Below, one piece after another: positions 1-11,200 of a stretch of 64,000 bases of DNA. Made by a program: the position numbers and the translations under genes. Position 1 is the first letter of the stretch; every line of letters starts with the position of its first letter. The stretch spans positions 5,466,001 to 5,530,000 of the forward strand of contig NC_087095.1 in NCBI RefSeq assembly GCF_963855985.1, given 5' to 3'. Source of the DNA: Ostrinia nubilalis (lineage: Eukaryota > Arthropoda > Insecta > Lepidoptera > Crambidae). The notes below the pieces were generated by a model. The model saw nothing but the letters and a program-made list of their open reading frames with translations, made no database searches and was not told the origin of the DNA.

Positions 1-1
1 C

Positions 2-854
2 AAACTGGGTTCATTGTACTGTAGAGAAAATTATGAGGGAGGAGGTGTCTGTTTAATGATAAAAGACAGCATAGATTTTATAGACAGAAAAGATATTGTT
101 AACTATTCTGTAGAATTTATTATTGAATTTTGTGCCATTGAAATACCTAAATTAAATACAATTGTAATAGGACTATACAGAGCAGACCGCCATATAGATA
201 TATTCTACGAACAAATCAATAAACTTCTAAAAAAACTAAATACAAAAGACAAAAATAAATACATAGTGATAGGTGGGGATTTTAATATAAATATGCACGT
301 TAACAATAAACAATCTCAAGAGCTCATAAATGCAATGAATTCATTTAATTTAAAACAACTTATTAACGAACCCACGCGAGTAACTAAAACAACTTCATCC
401 TGTATTGACCTAGTATTCACAAACTATACCAGCCTAGTAAAAAAATCTTACGTTGAGGATTATGGACTATCTGACCACAAAGCCGTCCAAGTCAAACTAA
501 ATTCAAAGTGGCATTATGAAGACAACTGCACTCTCTACAAGCAAAAAAGAATATTTACAGAAAGCAATATAAATATGTTTAAAAATTCACTAAAAGAGCA
601 AAATTGGGATAAGATCATAGACGAAAATAAAAGTGTAGACTATAACTATAATTCATTCATAGCAGTAGTAAAAAATAACCTAAATAAACATATTCCATTG
701 AAAAAAATTAAAATTAAAAATACTATAAAAAAAACTTGGCTTACTACAGGAATAAAAAAATCTTGCATCCATAAAAGAGCACTAGGCATACTTGTAAATG
801 AAACAAATAGTGAAACCATAAAAAAATACTACAAATCATATACTAAAACATTAA
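2..854 (+). pseudogene. LINE ORF2 endonuclease-domain fragment
   Basis: The frame is open from the window edge, so the protein continues to the left. This is an apurinic-type (exonuclease-endonuclease-phosphatase) endonuclease: GGGVCLMI near the start, GGDFNIN (DFN motif), IDLVFTN, and GLSDHKAV (SDH catalytic histidine). After the domain comes a basic linker ending in YTKTL, where the Harbinger transposon entered. The reading frame then runs into the transposon and stops at 878-880. Role: nicking target DNA to prime reverse transcription. The first in-window start-like codon (14) is not a true start. Confidence 0.85.
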
Positions 855-1317
855 CGGTCTTATTCATAATAAAATGCTAATATAGGTTTAAAACCTACAT
901 TAGCTAAAACGTTTGATAGGCTTAAAACACTCTTATAAACCTCTGATAAAAAACGTTATTCATAATCGTTTACAAACCTTTGATAGCTAAAACAGAGTTT
1001 AATATTTTCTTTCCACAGACTATACAAAAAGAATGAACGAAAACAGCTTTTTTGGTGATTTAACTTGATGGACCATGTAAAATCATAGACAAATCGCAGA
1101 AAAAAAAAACAAAAAATTGGCAGCTGTGACGTTTTACTTACTGACATTGACATTTGGCACGAAAATTTAATAAAGTTTTCGGTTTTTTCGATCAACTCCC
1201 AAGTTTTATCAAACTTTTATAAAACTTGGGATTGTATGTTCTGGATTCTGTACCTCTTACCCTGTACTCTGCAATAAGCTCTTACGACGACCCGGCTAGT
1301 TACATCGGATACTAATT

Positions 1318-2327
1318 ATGTCCATGACGAAGGAGAACAGACCGCCTAAAAGGCAACGATCAGAAAACTGGTTGGAGGAAGATAAGGTAGTACTTATTTT
1401 TAGCCTGATAAAGTGCCTACTAATTTTTGTAGCATGGTTTTATTTATGTTTGACGCCTAGTGTTTGCTTTTCAGTATTTGCTGAAAGAGTTGGTGAAAGA
1501 AAGAGTAAATGCAATCGAAAATAAAAATACAGACACTAACACGAATAAACGGAAGGTTGCGGCTTGGGCTGATTTACAAACAACGTTGGTACATCTTTTG
1601 ATTTCTGCCTTCAATATAAAATTTTGCCTTTACCTGTAATTCAAAATCCTGTCATTTCTTTTTCAGGTTTAATTCAATGTGCGCTGGTATGAACCGCTCC
1701 ATTACCCAGTTAAAATCGCAATGGAGCCTCATAAAAATCAGTGCGAAGAAAGACAAGACCATTGCTAGGCAGGCTCAAATTAAAACTGGCGGTGGTCCAC
1801 CATTATCAGTGCCTGACGATAGGGCTGATGATATAGCATCTTGGTTGCCCAATGAATTTGTAGTCGATGTTAACAGATTTGACTCGGACTCAAATAAAAG
1901 TGAATTAATTAACATTCAAGAGGAGGAATCAACTCAAAATACGCAAGATCAGGAATTGATAAATAATGAAGAAATCCAATATGAATTGGTGGTACTTGAT
2001 GAAGAAATAGAAGATACACATGCTTGTACTACTAGAGGCATATTGGAAGATAAAGAAAATAAAAAAGTAGAGGCAAAAGAAAATAAAGCAAAACCTAATT
2101 TTAAAGCACCAGCAATCAAAAAAAAAAGGAAACTGTTAAACAAAGAAGGCTTAATTGATTTAAGCAAAGTTAGGATTTCCGAAATTGCAGAAACAGAATC
2201 AAAATGCCGGATTGAACTGCATGAAGTTCAAATGGAAAACGAACGGAAGAAAGGGAGAAACTTGGATCTTGAGCATCAATTATTACAGGAAAAACTTAAA
2301 TATTACACTCACATTAATAAAGAATAA
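1318..2327 (+). CDS. Harbinger accessory Myb/SANT-like DNA-binding protein (three exons, junction problem)
   Basis: Second protein of the Harbinger element, which in this superfamily binds DNA and helps bring the transposase to the nucleus and the ends. Exon 1 is 1318-1386 (basic start, then NWLEEDK), exon 2 is 1475-1588 (LVKERVNAIENK, AAWADLQ), exon 3 begins at 1667. Conserved Trp residues (NW, AW, QW) fit the trihelix/Myb-SANT fold. Exon 3 encodes SITQLKSQW, then an acidic stretch, a KKKRK basic patch (about 2125-2140) and a probable C-terminal coiled coil. Exons 1 and 2 join in frame. The exon 2/3 junction is off by one base with the GT-AG pair I can see, so the gene may be frameshifted or use another site. 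Confidence 0.72.
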
Positions 2328-2522
2328 TAAGTCTTTTGATGTTAAAGTTTTTCAAGTACTAACAGATTCTAAATAATAAGTTAGTTCCTCCCTTACTTCT
2401 GTTTGTTTTTAATTTGTATTTTATGCAGTTCCAATCCGCATTTTGATTGTGTTTCTGCAATATATTTAGACGGCTATGAATATGTTTACTAGTCATAACT
2501 TAATAAGAGTTTGAGATTACTA

Positions 2523-2640
2523 TTAACTAGCTGTTGCCCACGACTCCGCCTGCGTAGACTACTATTTCTGTAACCTACAGGATCTGTGCATTTTTCCAGG
2601 ATAAAAAGAAGCCTATATGTTATTCGAGACTATATAATCT
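2523..2640 (-). repeat. Possible degraded Helitron-end (Lep1-like) fragment
   Basis: Starts with ACTAGCTGTTGCCCACGACT and continues with a Cys/Gly-poor AT-rich stretch resembling the reversed 3' end of lepidopteran non-autonomous Helitrons (CTAG end plus GC hairpin). It is degraded and lies inside the Harbinger element, so it predates or hitch-hiked with it. Confidence 0.4.
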
Positions 2641-2649
2641 ATCTGTTTT

Positions 2650-2938
2650 AGCAATTTATTTGTTTATAAGAATTGAACTGTGATTTTTAGTAAGTAAGTT
2701 TAATAATTGTACTTAAATTAGTGATATAAAGTAAATACACATATGCCTAGTCACAAACATTCGCCTTTATAATAATAGTGTAAATTATGGTTATTTTGTT
2801 TTAAATGTAGAAGGTTGATAACCTCCGAATAGAAACGTTTATACTTAAGCAATTTCTTTGTTTTAAAGAATTGAACTGTGATTTTTAATAAGTAAGTTTG
2901 TTGAAACTAATTGTACTTAAATTAGTGATATAAAGTAA
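2650..2938 (+). repeat. Imperfect direct duplication inside Harbinger element
   Basis: The stretches 2650-2734 and 2849-2938 are near-copies; both contain GAATTGAACTGTGATTTTTA and AAATTAGTGATATAAAGTAA. About 115 bp of unrelated sequence separates them. No coding content. Confidence 0.75.
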
Positions 2939-3181
2939 TTTGTTTTGAATTTTTGCAGAATAATTGCTTTTTTAAAGAGAACTACAGGTTTTGTTTTTGT
3001 GATAGTAACAAATTGGACTGAAAATTGAAATACAGGTATTTTTCAATCAAATATTCTTTTTATTTTCATTAAGATGCCAGGAACAGTATCTGAAAAATTA
3101 AAATACAACATTTTCATGAACTCAAATGACATTACATAAAAGTAAATCGTTGGAATTTATCAAAATGTATTTTAGTACCAT

Positions 3182-4553
3182 TCAAAAATGTTGATTTATA
3201 AAATTTTGTAGTATCAACTGCGACCTACGCCTCAACAATGAAGGTCGGTTGTCGTGAACACTGTTCTCCGTCGAAAGTTGCGGAGTTACAGGGACCTGCT
3301 CCATATGTTGTTCTGAAAAATATTATGAATTTGTCAACATTTTGTCATAAAGATTTGTATTCCTTATGTACAGTCAAATTGATAACATTTACCTAACAAT
3401 GTGTCATTCATATCAATGGCTATATTATGTAATACAGCCAATGCTATGATCACAGCTTTTCCATTTTGGAGGCTTACTGGTAAGCCATGGAGTAGGCATT
3501 GGAACCGCTGCTTCCACACCCCAAAACACCTTTCAACAGTGTTCCTAGTTGAGATGTGAGCATTATTGTATGCTTCTTCTTCTGGACGACTAGGCCTTAA
3601 AATAGGTGTAAATAGATATGGCAGAAGAGGGTAGCCCGAATCGCCAATAAGGCGTCCTCTAAACTGCCTATCCTCAAATCGTTGTTTTATATTGCTCTCC
3701 ATAAAAATTCGACTGTCATGTGTACTGCCTCGCCATCTAGCCACTATATCCATTATTTTGAGGTCAGCATCACAGACAACCTAAAATAAAAAAAACAGTA
3801 TCCTGTAGGTAATCCATCCAATAATATAGTGTTGAATGTTGCTAAAATTTAGATCATACAAAGTAAAAATTATAGACATTATTAAAACAAATCTTTCTCT
3901 GTTGTAAACTGTATAAAATCAAAATATATTTTACCTGAACATTCAGGGAATAATAGCCTTTTCTATTAATATAGTACTGGGCCATGTCACCTCCGGTTTT
4001 TTTAATTTTAATGTGGGTGCAATCTATGGCTCCTATCACCCCAGGAAAATTTTTAATTGCTCTAAATTTGGCACTAATTCTTTCCTGCTCTCCTATAGTG
4101 ATAGGCATTTTGATGAAGGAATTTGCCTTATTCGCGATTGCATGCGCGACTCTGGCGCATATCCGGCTCACTGTCGGCTGACTTAGGCCATGGAGGTCAC
4201 CAGCATCATCTTGTACCTGAAAATGTATGAAAATAATTATAGCAGCCACGACAAAGGGATAAAATAAAACACTTTTTTGTGCTTACCTCACGACGTCCCC
4301 AACATCTTATGGCCACTAAAACTTGCAGTTCAGGACACGTGCCACCACCTCTAGCGCTCTGAACCAGATCATCTTCCACCAAATCTATGATGGTGCGCAC
4401 TGTGTCCTTATTGAACCTATATTTTATTTTAAAATTTAGGTCCCGCAAATCGAATGGGTTGCTTCGTTGGCGGTAGAGCTTTCTACGTCGCGCTGGGTCG
4501 GCATTATTGGCTAAATGCACAATTGCATTTATAGCATTCATTTTCACAAGCAA
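3182..4553 (-). CDS. PIF/Harbinger transposase (HARBI1-like, DDE), four exons, apparently intact
   Basis: Nuclease that excises and inserts the surrounding transposon. Four exons on the - strand join in frame with GT-AG sites: 4287-4553, 3935-4216, 3393-3780, 3182-3312; together 355 codons plus stop, close to the length of HARBI1-type proteins. Catalytic residues are visible: first D in GAIDCTH, second D in GDSGYPLLP, E in TRNTVERCFGVWKQRF. A helix-turn-helix-like LSQPTVSRI sits in exon 2, and the family strings LNVQVVCDAD and GSTHDSRIF span or follow the exon 2/3 join. The final exon ends RRRSQLILQNF, a familiar C-terminus for this family. The start is the first Met in exon 1. No stop or frameshift was seen. 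Confidence 0.9.
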
Positions 4554-4805
4554 GGATCACAGCAAGGATATTTTGAATAAATAAACCAACGAAGTGACAT
4601 TCATATGAAATGACATTTATAAAAGTTAGGTTAAAATAGGTTTATTAGAGCTTTAAACAAGGCCCGAGCTCTCGATAACTTATCACACAGATAAAAGAGG
4701 ATTTTACCGCTAAATGACGATTATGAATAACAATTTTTATCAAACGTTTTATAAACCTCTAATAAGCATTTGATAAAATGTGAAAAATGATTATGAATAA
4801 GACCG

Positions 4806-5393
4806 TAAAACGTTGTGTCAAAACATCTAAAAAGCTAATGTACATAAATAAATGAAAAACTCTGACAACAAAATAAAAACCATGTGGAATATTATAAATA
4901 GTAAAACTGGAAAAAATAAACAGAAAAAATACAAAAACATGAAACTGGTAATTGATAATAAAAACATTGAATGTCCAAAAATGATCACAGAAACATTTAA
5001 CAAATATTTTGTTACCGTTGGCCAAAATAATAACAATAAAATCAATATAGGGCAACCTGTAATTGACCCCCCAATAAATTCATTGTACCTAAACCCTGTA
5101 ACACGCGAAGAAGTAATTAAAATTATAAACCATCTAAAAAACAAACATAGCTATGGTGTAGACGGGATTCCACCTAAACTAATAAAACAGTGTGCTGAAG
5201 AATTATCACAACCTCTTACCTATTTAATTAATCAAAGTTTTCGCGACGGAGAATTTCCCAACCTGTTAAAGATATCAATAGTCAAACCGGTTCATAAAAA
5301 AGATGACAAAAGCAACCCTAAAAATTATAGACCAATAGCAATCCTACCATCATTTTCAAAAGTAATTGAGAAGGCCATGTGTAATAGACTGTA
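4806..5393 (+). pseudogene. LINE 1 ORF2 middle fragment (linker to RT start)
   Basis: Continues the endonuclease fragment after the Harbinger. The join reads in frame into KRCVKTSKK, then an in-frame TGA at 4853-4855 shows a 1-nt frameshift; the next open frame (from 4852) continues the same protein. Matches to LINE 2 in this window include KTMWNII, YGVDGIPPKLIKQCAEEL, INQSFRDGEFP and NYRPIAILPSFSKVIEKAM, the last being the start of the RT domain. It ends where the 745 bp MITE entered, within NRLY. Confidence 0.85.
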
Positions 5394-6138
5394 TAGCCTG
5401 ACCAGGAACATAAAAACCCTCGCCATGTTGCGGAAAACTAATGGTACTAATTTCTTTTAATGGCAACAGTAACTGAAAACTTCATTGACATGTCACCTTG
5501 CATGTCAGTCTATTGTTGTCAAAGTGTAAACAAACTTTATTTTAAATGTGTGCAATTGATTTTGTGAATTAAATTGCTAAAATATTTTTATAGTCGTGAA
5601 AGAAAAGTGGTTCACAATGTGTTAATGTATTTGTCGAAGAGAAATACTAAGGGTTCGGACAATATTTTCATTGATTAATGTTTCCGACAAAGGTTGTCAA
5701 ATTGACTGACATGTTTATCGTATAGTACAGTCCACTATGAAAATTGGCTGTAGTCTGTTTCAACTACCTATTTTAAAGTTTTTTGTCACTTTCTAAGTTT
5801 TGAATTTTATGGAATTGGGAAAGAAGTACCGAGTTTGAAGCGTTAATGAGCAAACATTGCAGTTGAATATTCAAGTTCTGAATTTGATTATTGATGAATA
5901 ATAAAATAAATCCTACTAGCTAGATTGATGGTTTCATTTAATTTATTTAAACCAGGTTACCTTTAATAATATTTTTTCGTTAATTTATGAAAATATCAGA
6001 TTAGCCCCTAATCCTGAATCCCGATACATAAATTTAGCCTATTTTAATTTAACACATGTACGACTGTACTCAGTGTTGCACTATCAAATGCAATTGACGC
6101 GCCTCTATGCCAGGGTTTTTATGTTCCTGGTCAGGCTA
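5394..6138. mobile_element. Tc1/mariner-type MITE, 745 bp, TA target
   Basis: The ends are perfect inverted repeats of 27 bp (5394-5420 and 6112-6138) beginning TAGCCTGACCAGGAACAT. Flanks read TATA on both sides, so the duplication could be TA or TATA; the interrupted LINE decides it, because only a TA duplication (5392-5393, 6139-6140) restores the LINE codon frame. The interior has no transposase, so the element is non-autonomous. It is nested in the LINE and independent of the Harbinger insertion. Confidence 0.85.
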
Positions 6139-7410
6139 TACACATTTTTAGAAAAGTTTAAAATTCTAGATGATTGCCAGAATGGATTCCGAAAAACTAG
6201 ATCAACTACCTTGGCTGTATATAAATACATCCAAGCTGCCCTGCAACATCTAAATGATAAAAAATATGCCTTGGGCATATTATTAGATATGACCAAAGCA
6301 TATGATAAAGTTTCACATAACATCCTATTGTCAAAATTATATGGTTCAGGTATACGAGGTACAGCTTTTAACTGGTTTAGATCATACTTGTCAAACAGAA
6401 AACAAATAGTCCAAATTGATTTCCACAACACTACAACTAACGAGATAGAAACAATAACATCCGAAGAGAGACACATGACCTGTTCCATTCCTCAAGGGAG
6501 TGTACTAGGCTGTGTCCTCTTTTTAATATACATTAACGATCTTCCAAAAATACTAAACAAAGAAATATCATTACCTATACTTTTTGCAGATGACGTATCA
6601 ATCTTAATTAAGTGCGAACAAAACTCGAGCCCCGACATCCTTATAAGTAACACATTAGAAAATATTACACATTGGCTGGAACTACATAACTTAGAAATTA
6701 ATCTTAAAAAAACAAAAGTAATACAATTCCGACCATATACAAAAGCCCCTTTAGACATCAATATAACACTTGGAAAAAATGTACAATTAGAATCAGTAGA
6801 AACTTTTAATTTATTAGGACTACACATAGACACAAACATTAAATGGAAAACGCACATAGATCAAATAAGAACCAAAATATCAAAATTTACATACGCCCTA
6901 TTTGAAATAAAACACAGCACAAACACAGAAACAGCACTAACAGCGTATTACGCTTATGCATACTCCTGGCTTAAATATGGAATAATGCTATGGGGCAACA
7001 GCGTTAATGCCAATGACTTATTTCTATTGCAGAAAAAGTGTATAAGAATCATAGCCCAAATAGATAACACACAGAGTTGCAAACCTTATTTCATAAAATA
7101 CAAAATAATGACCCTAACAGCAATATATATCCATGACCTATGCTCATTTGTTTATAGAAATACACATTTATTCAAAAAAATGCAAGACACACATAACGTT
7201 AATACTCGACACAAAGAAAAGCTATGCCTCCCATACTCCAGAATAAAAATGTTAAATACCAGCCCATATTACATGGCCATCAAGTTATTTAATAAACTAC
7301 CACAAGAAATAAAAAATGAACAAAAGTACACAATATTCAATAAAAAGTTGAAACAATACTTAATAAATAAATGTTACTATAAATTAGATGAATATTTAAA
7401 TAATAAATAA
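6139..7410 (+). pseudogene. LINE 1 reverse transcriptase and C-terminal domain fragment
   Basis: An intact 3' part of ORF2. RT motifs in order: NGFRKTRSTTLAVY, LLDMTKAYDKVSH (first catalytic Asp), CSIPQGSVLGCVLFLIYIND, and LFADDVSIL (catalytic FADD). After the palm come the thumb-like LLGLHIDTNIKWKTHI and the C-terminal tail characteristic of EN-type LINEs (ALTAYYAYAYSWLKYGIMLW). Stop at 7408-7410. Open through its length, which suggests the copy was young when it was interrupted. Confidence 0.88.
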
Positions 7411-8220
7411 AATAATAATACAGGACTGATTTTGTGATAAAACTAATACACTAACGTAAACTGAATAACTTTTAATGGCGCTCTGGACTGTAAATAAATA
7501 CTTAAAATATAATATTATACTTACCTACCTACAAAATAAATAATTATATAGCATGCATGCAGCTCTCCAAAAAATTTGCAATACCTAAACTAGGTTACTA
7601 AGTTTTAAGCACTGTATTTAGTTATAAGACCTTATGTACCTACACTTAGTGAGCAAATAAATGAATATGAATATGAATATGAACTTTATATTGCTTGCTT
7701 AACTTTAGTTTAGTTAACTTTGACTTTTGACCTTGACGGGCTGCCCGTGGGCCATGATACGACCACTATAATTTTTGATTGTGGTAACAACACTTATTGT
7801 CAATGTCAGCTGACTCCATGTGACATGTGTCAAACTAACCTTGCAAAACAGTTTGCCAAAATTGCCGAAAGAAAGTTTGCTAAAAAGTTTAATTAAACGT
7901 TGTAAATATTAGAAACCAGTAAATTACTGTAAAATTGTAGCTGCGTTTACTGATTTCATAAATAATACAATGTTAAATAATAGGGTTAGTATATTCACCG
8001 ACAAGTTATTGTATACCTACGTTGATTTTAATATTTACCTTATTTACTTACTTTTTGAGAGTTGTTATTGTGCGAAAAATAGTACAAAGTTCACATTAAT
8101 GTCGTGAATTAATATAGTGTTCGATAATCGAGTGTCATTGGGTTCGTTTCTTGCTAAAATTACAAATTACGCCCCCTTTCTTTCTCACGAGATTCTAGTT
8201 GTATAAAAACTATTTTGTAG
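7411..8220 (+). other. LINE 1 3' UTR, then upstream region of the thiamine pyrophosphokinase gene
   Basis: 7411-7682 is the LINE tail, ending in ATATGA repeats. From 7683 to 8220 no coding sequence is recognised; this should hold the promoter and possibly a non-coding first exon, since a splice acceptor-like TTTTGTAG ends at 8220. I cannot point to a TSS. Confidence 0.55.
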
Positions 8221-8226
8221 GTGGGA

Positions 8227-11200
8227 ATGATATTTAATGTCTTGTATATGCAGCTCAACAACTGTGGGACTTCTTGTAACTTACTTAGATGTTGGAAATG
8301 GGACGTTACACAATTGATTACAAGATCCCTTCAAACGAAGGCCAAATATGCAATTGTAATATTGAACAGACCAATATCACAGAAACAAGAATTCATCACA
8401 AATCTATGGAATAATGGTAAGTTGCTCTAACTATGATAAATTCACAATTTTATATAAAAGCTTTTCTTTCTGACACTAAATATTCTTTCCAGCACTAGTA
8501 AGAATGACTGTTGACGGTGGAACAACAAGATGGGACAAATTTCTCAAGGAACTACCTGAAAATGTACAAAGCACAATGAAATACCCAGATTTGATAACTG
8601 GAGATTTTGACTCCATCGGCCAGGATATTCTACAGAAATATAAAAAAAGTTGTAAGGTTAAATCCTCTACCAATCTAAATGTAGGTAGTTTCAAAGTAAA
8701 TGATAATAAACCACCAAAGGGGCTTGTATTTTAAGTATACAGGGTGTCCCAAAAACAATGGATAACCCTGTAACCATCGATAGGCCTCGCCATGGTCTCC
8801 CTAACGTCCAATTTTGACCCCAGTAAAAATATCACCGTTTTCAAGATTTTTAAGTTTTTGTGCATTTTTAGAAAATTGCCACCTGCGATTACTTTTTCTC
8901 ATGCCATTTCTACAAATGAGGTTACTTTTCAATCTAGTTTTTTTCCTTATCACAAGGGATAGTTGGGCTATCAAAAAAAAAAGATTAAAGTTCAACAAAC
9001 TAGTTTACAAGTATGAAAATTTTAAGAAATTGCAGAGAAGAAGGAAAAATTAATTCATTGTCTTGCACTTTTGATCAGCCATCGTGTAAAAAAAATGTAG
9101 GAAGACCATCGTGCCCATTACCTTAAAAACTTCCTTGGTTAATTAAGATTCTAAAAAGGTATCACAAGCCTATGTATTCTGTATTATTTTTATCTTATGG
9201 CTACTTGAATAGCAACTACTATGAAAACTGCAAAAATGAGTTTTTCTCGTAATAGTTAAACTAGGACTGAATAGTGGCATTAAATACAAATGGATAATTT
9301 TTAGCGTAGGAATTTTAATAAAGCAACATTTTATCATCATCATGATCATCATTTCAGCCATAGGACGTCCACTGGTGAACATAGGCTTGTACCCCAATGA
9401 TTTTCATAATGACGGCTTGGTAGCGGCCTGCATCCAGCACCTTCCTGCTTACCTTTATAAGGTCGTCGGTCCACTTTGTAGGTGGACGTCCTACGATGCG
9501 CTTTCCGGTACGTAGCCTCCACTTTAACCATGTTGCCCCATTGGGCGTCCGTTCTGCGTTTTTGCGATTACTTAATTTTTGTTTTAAACTTTATAAATGT
9601 GCCTATAGACAGATACGCGTGATAATACACGGCTCGGCAACGTGGATTTTTTGGACAGCGTGCTATGGAAGGGGCTATGCTCGGGTTTCTTTACGAAACC
9701 GTATGAGAAATTAGGAGATCCGTAAACGAACTAAAGTCGCTGACATAGCCCGACGGATCAGCAAGCTGAAGTGGCAATGGGCAGGGCACAGTAGTTTGCA
9801 AAACTGAGGCAGCAGGGTTAAAGTGGAGGCTACGTACCGGAAAGCGCATCGTAGGACGTCCACCTACAAAGTGGACCGACGACCTCATAAAGGTAAGCAG
9901 GAAGGTGCTGGATGCAGGCCGCTACCAAGCGGTCATTATGAAAATCATTGGGGTACAGGCCTATGTTCAGCAGTGGACGTCCTATGGCTAAAATGATGAT
10001 GATGATCATGATAAAATGTTGCTTTATTAAAATTCCTACGCTAAAAATTATCCACTTGTATTTAATGCCACTATGCAGTCCTAGTTTAACTATTACGAGA
10101 AAAACTCATTCTTGCAGTTTTCATAGTAGTTGCTATTCAAGTAGCCATAAGATAAAAATAATACAGAATACATAGGCTTGTGATACCTTTTTAGAATTTC
10201 AATTAACCAAGGAAGTTTTTAAGGTAATGGGCACGATGGTCTTCCTACATTTTTTTTACACGATGGCTGATCAAAAGTGCAAGACAATGAATTAATTTTT
10301 CCTTCTTCTCTGCAATTTCTTAAAATTTTCATACTTGTAAACTAGTTTGTTGAACTTTAATATTTTCTTTTGATAACCCAACTATCCCTTGTGATAAGGA
10401 AAAAAACTAGATTGAAAAGTAACCTCATTTGTAGAAATGGCATGAGAAAAAGTAATCGCAGGTGGCAATTTTCTAAAAATGCACAAAAACTTAAAAATCT
10501 TGAAAACGGTGATATTTTTACTGGGGTCAAAATTGGACGTTAGGGAGACCATGGCGAGGCCTATCGATGGTTACAGGGTTATCCATTGTTTTTGGGACAC
10601 CCTGTATATTTTACCACATTTTGCGAGAAAGACAGGGAACAAAACTTTTGTAATTTTTTATTCTACAAGTCTTTTCTTCTGCATGCATCTCATATTCATA
10701 CAATCATGGGATCATTATAATAAGAAGACATAATATTCCACGTATTAAAAATAGTAATACCACCAGTAACATTGTAATTTTTACTCATGCATCTGTGCAT
10801 AATCATCATGTTTTTAAATAATTATTTATGTCAATATTGATAACCTTTGATATTTACTCAAGTTTCTTCGCAGGTGATACACACACCAGACCAAGATTAC
10901 ACGGACTTTACCAAAGCATTGATAGAACTATGTAAACATTGCCAACAAATTGATATGGAGGTATGATAATAAGTATCATTTTAATCTTTTATTAAAAGTG
11001 ACTGAGTTTCTTGTGCTGCTTCTTCTCAGCACTGGCCCATTTATTGTCCTGAGTTGTCCTGAGGTAGGGTTAATACTGGGACGTGTAAAAGTGCTTTCTA
11101 AAAGTTTATTTGCAAAAATAAATGAGTTTTGTTTATTTTTTCATGGGCTAACAATACTTAATTATTTTTTGATATCATTCCTAATAAAAAAAATCCTAAT

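Larger units (their letters stand above)
2328..3181. other. Spacer between the two Harbinger genes
   Basis: AT-rich, no coding sequence recognised. It holds a possible Helitron-end fragment (2523-2640) and a duplicated stretch of about 85 bp. Because the two genes converge here, it probably supplies both 3' UTRs. Confidence 0.6.
855..4805. mobile_element. PIF/Harbinger DNA transposon, 3,951 bp, with TIRs and TAA target duplication
   Basis: The ends are a perfect 16-bp inverted repeat, CGGTCTTATTCATAAT, at 855-870 and 4790-4805. The 3-bp duplication TAA sits at 852-854 and 4806-4808, the TWA target typical of PIF/Harbinger. Removing the element rejoins the LINE frame exactly, which supports these ends. 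A second inverted pair (TGATAAAAA...TTCATAAT) lies inside each end, near 944-966 and 4720-4742, possibly subterminal transposase sites. It carries the usual two divergent genes: a Myb/SANT-like protein on + and the DDE transposase on -. The ends, target duplication and transposase all look intact, suggesting a recent insertion. Confidence 0.93.
1..7682 (+). mobile_element. Non-LTR retrotransposon 1 (EN-RT LINE), 5' end outside window, split by two DNA transposons
   Basis: Three pieces of one LINE ORF2 lie in order on the + strand: endonuclease (2-854), linker and RT start (4806-5393), and RT to C-terminus (6139-7410). The gaps are filled exactly by two DNA transposons with target duplications. 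The 3' end is an AT-rich UTR finishing in short ATATGA repeats near 7655-7680. The protein is clearly related to the second LINE at 33.1-37.8 kb but diverged throughout, so it is another subfamily. ORF1 would lie left of the window. The clade is in the CR1/Jockey group by general look; I cannot fix it further. The copy is dead: two insertions and at least one 1-nt frameshift near 4850. Confidence 0.88.
8738..10606. mobile_element. Large foldback (palindromic) element with TA target, in TPK intron 2
   Basis: The ends are TACAGGGTGTCCCAAAAACA in inverted orientation, flanked by TA at 8736-8737 and 10607-10608. The arms are inverted copies of about 790 bp (8738-9533 and 9820-10606), with roughly 285 bp between them. 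Both arms end inwards in RTE-type LINE 3' sequence with CATCATCATG/GATGATGATG tails, so LINE pieces are part of the palindrome. No transposase seen. Several open frames are mirrored in the two arms and are not genes. Confidence 0.85.

Noticed and set aside
8801..10733. Paired ORFs on opposite strands in the TPK intron
   Set aside because: Mirror images produced by the foldback arms, with no family match apart from the RTE LINE tails.
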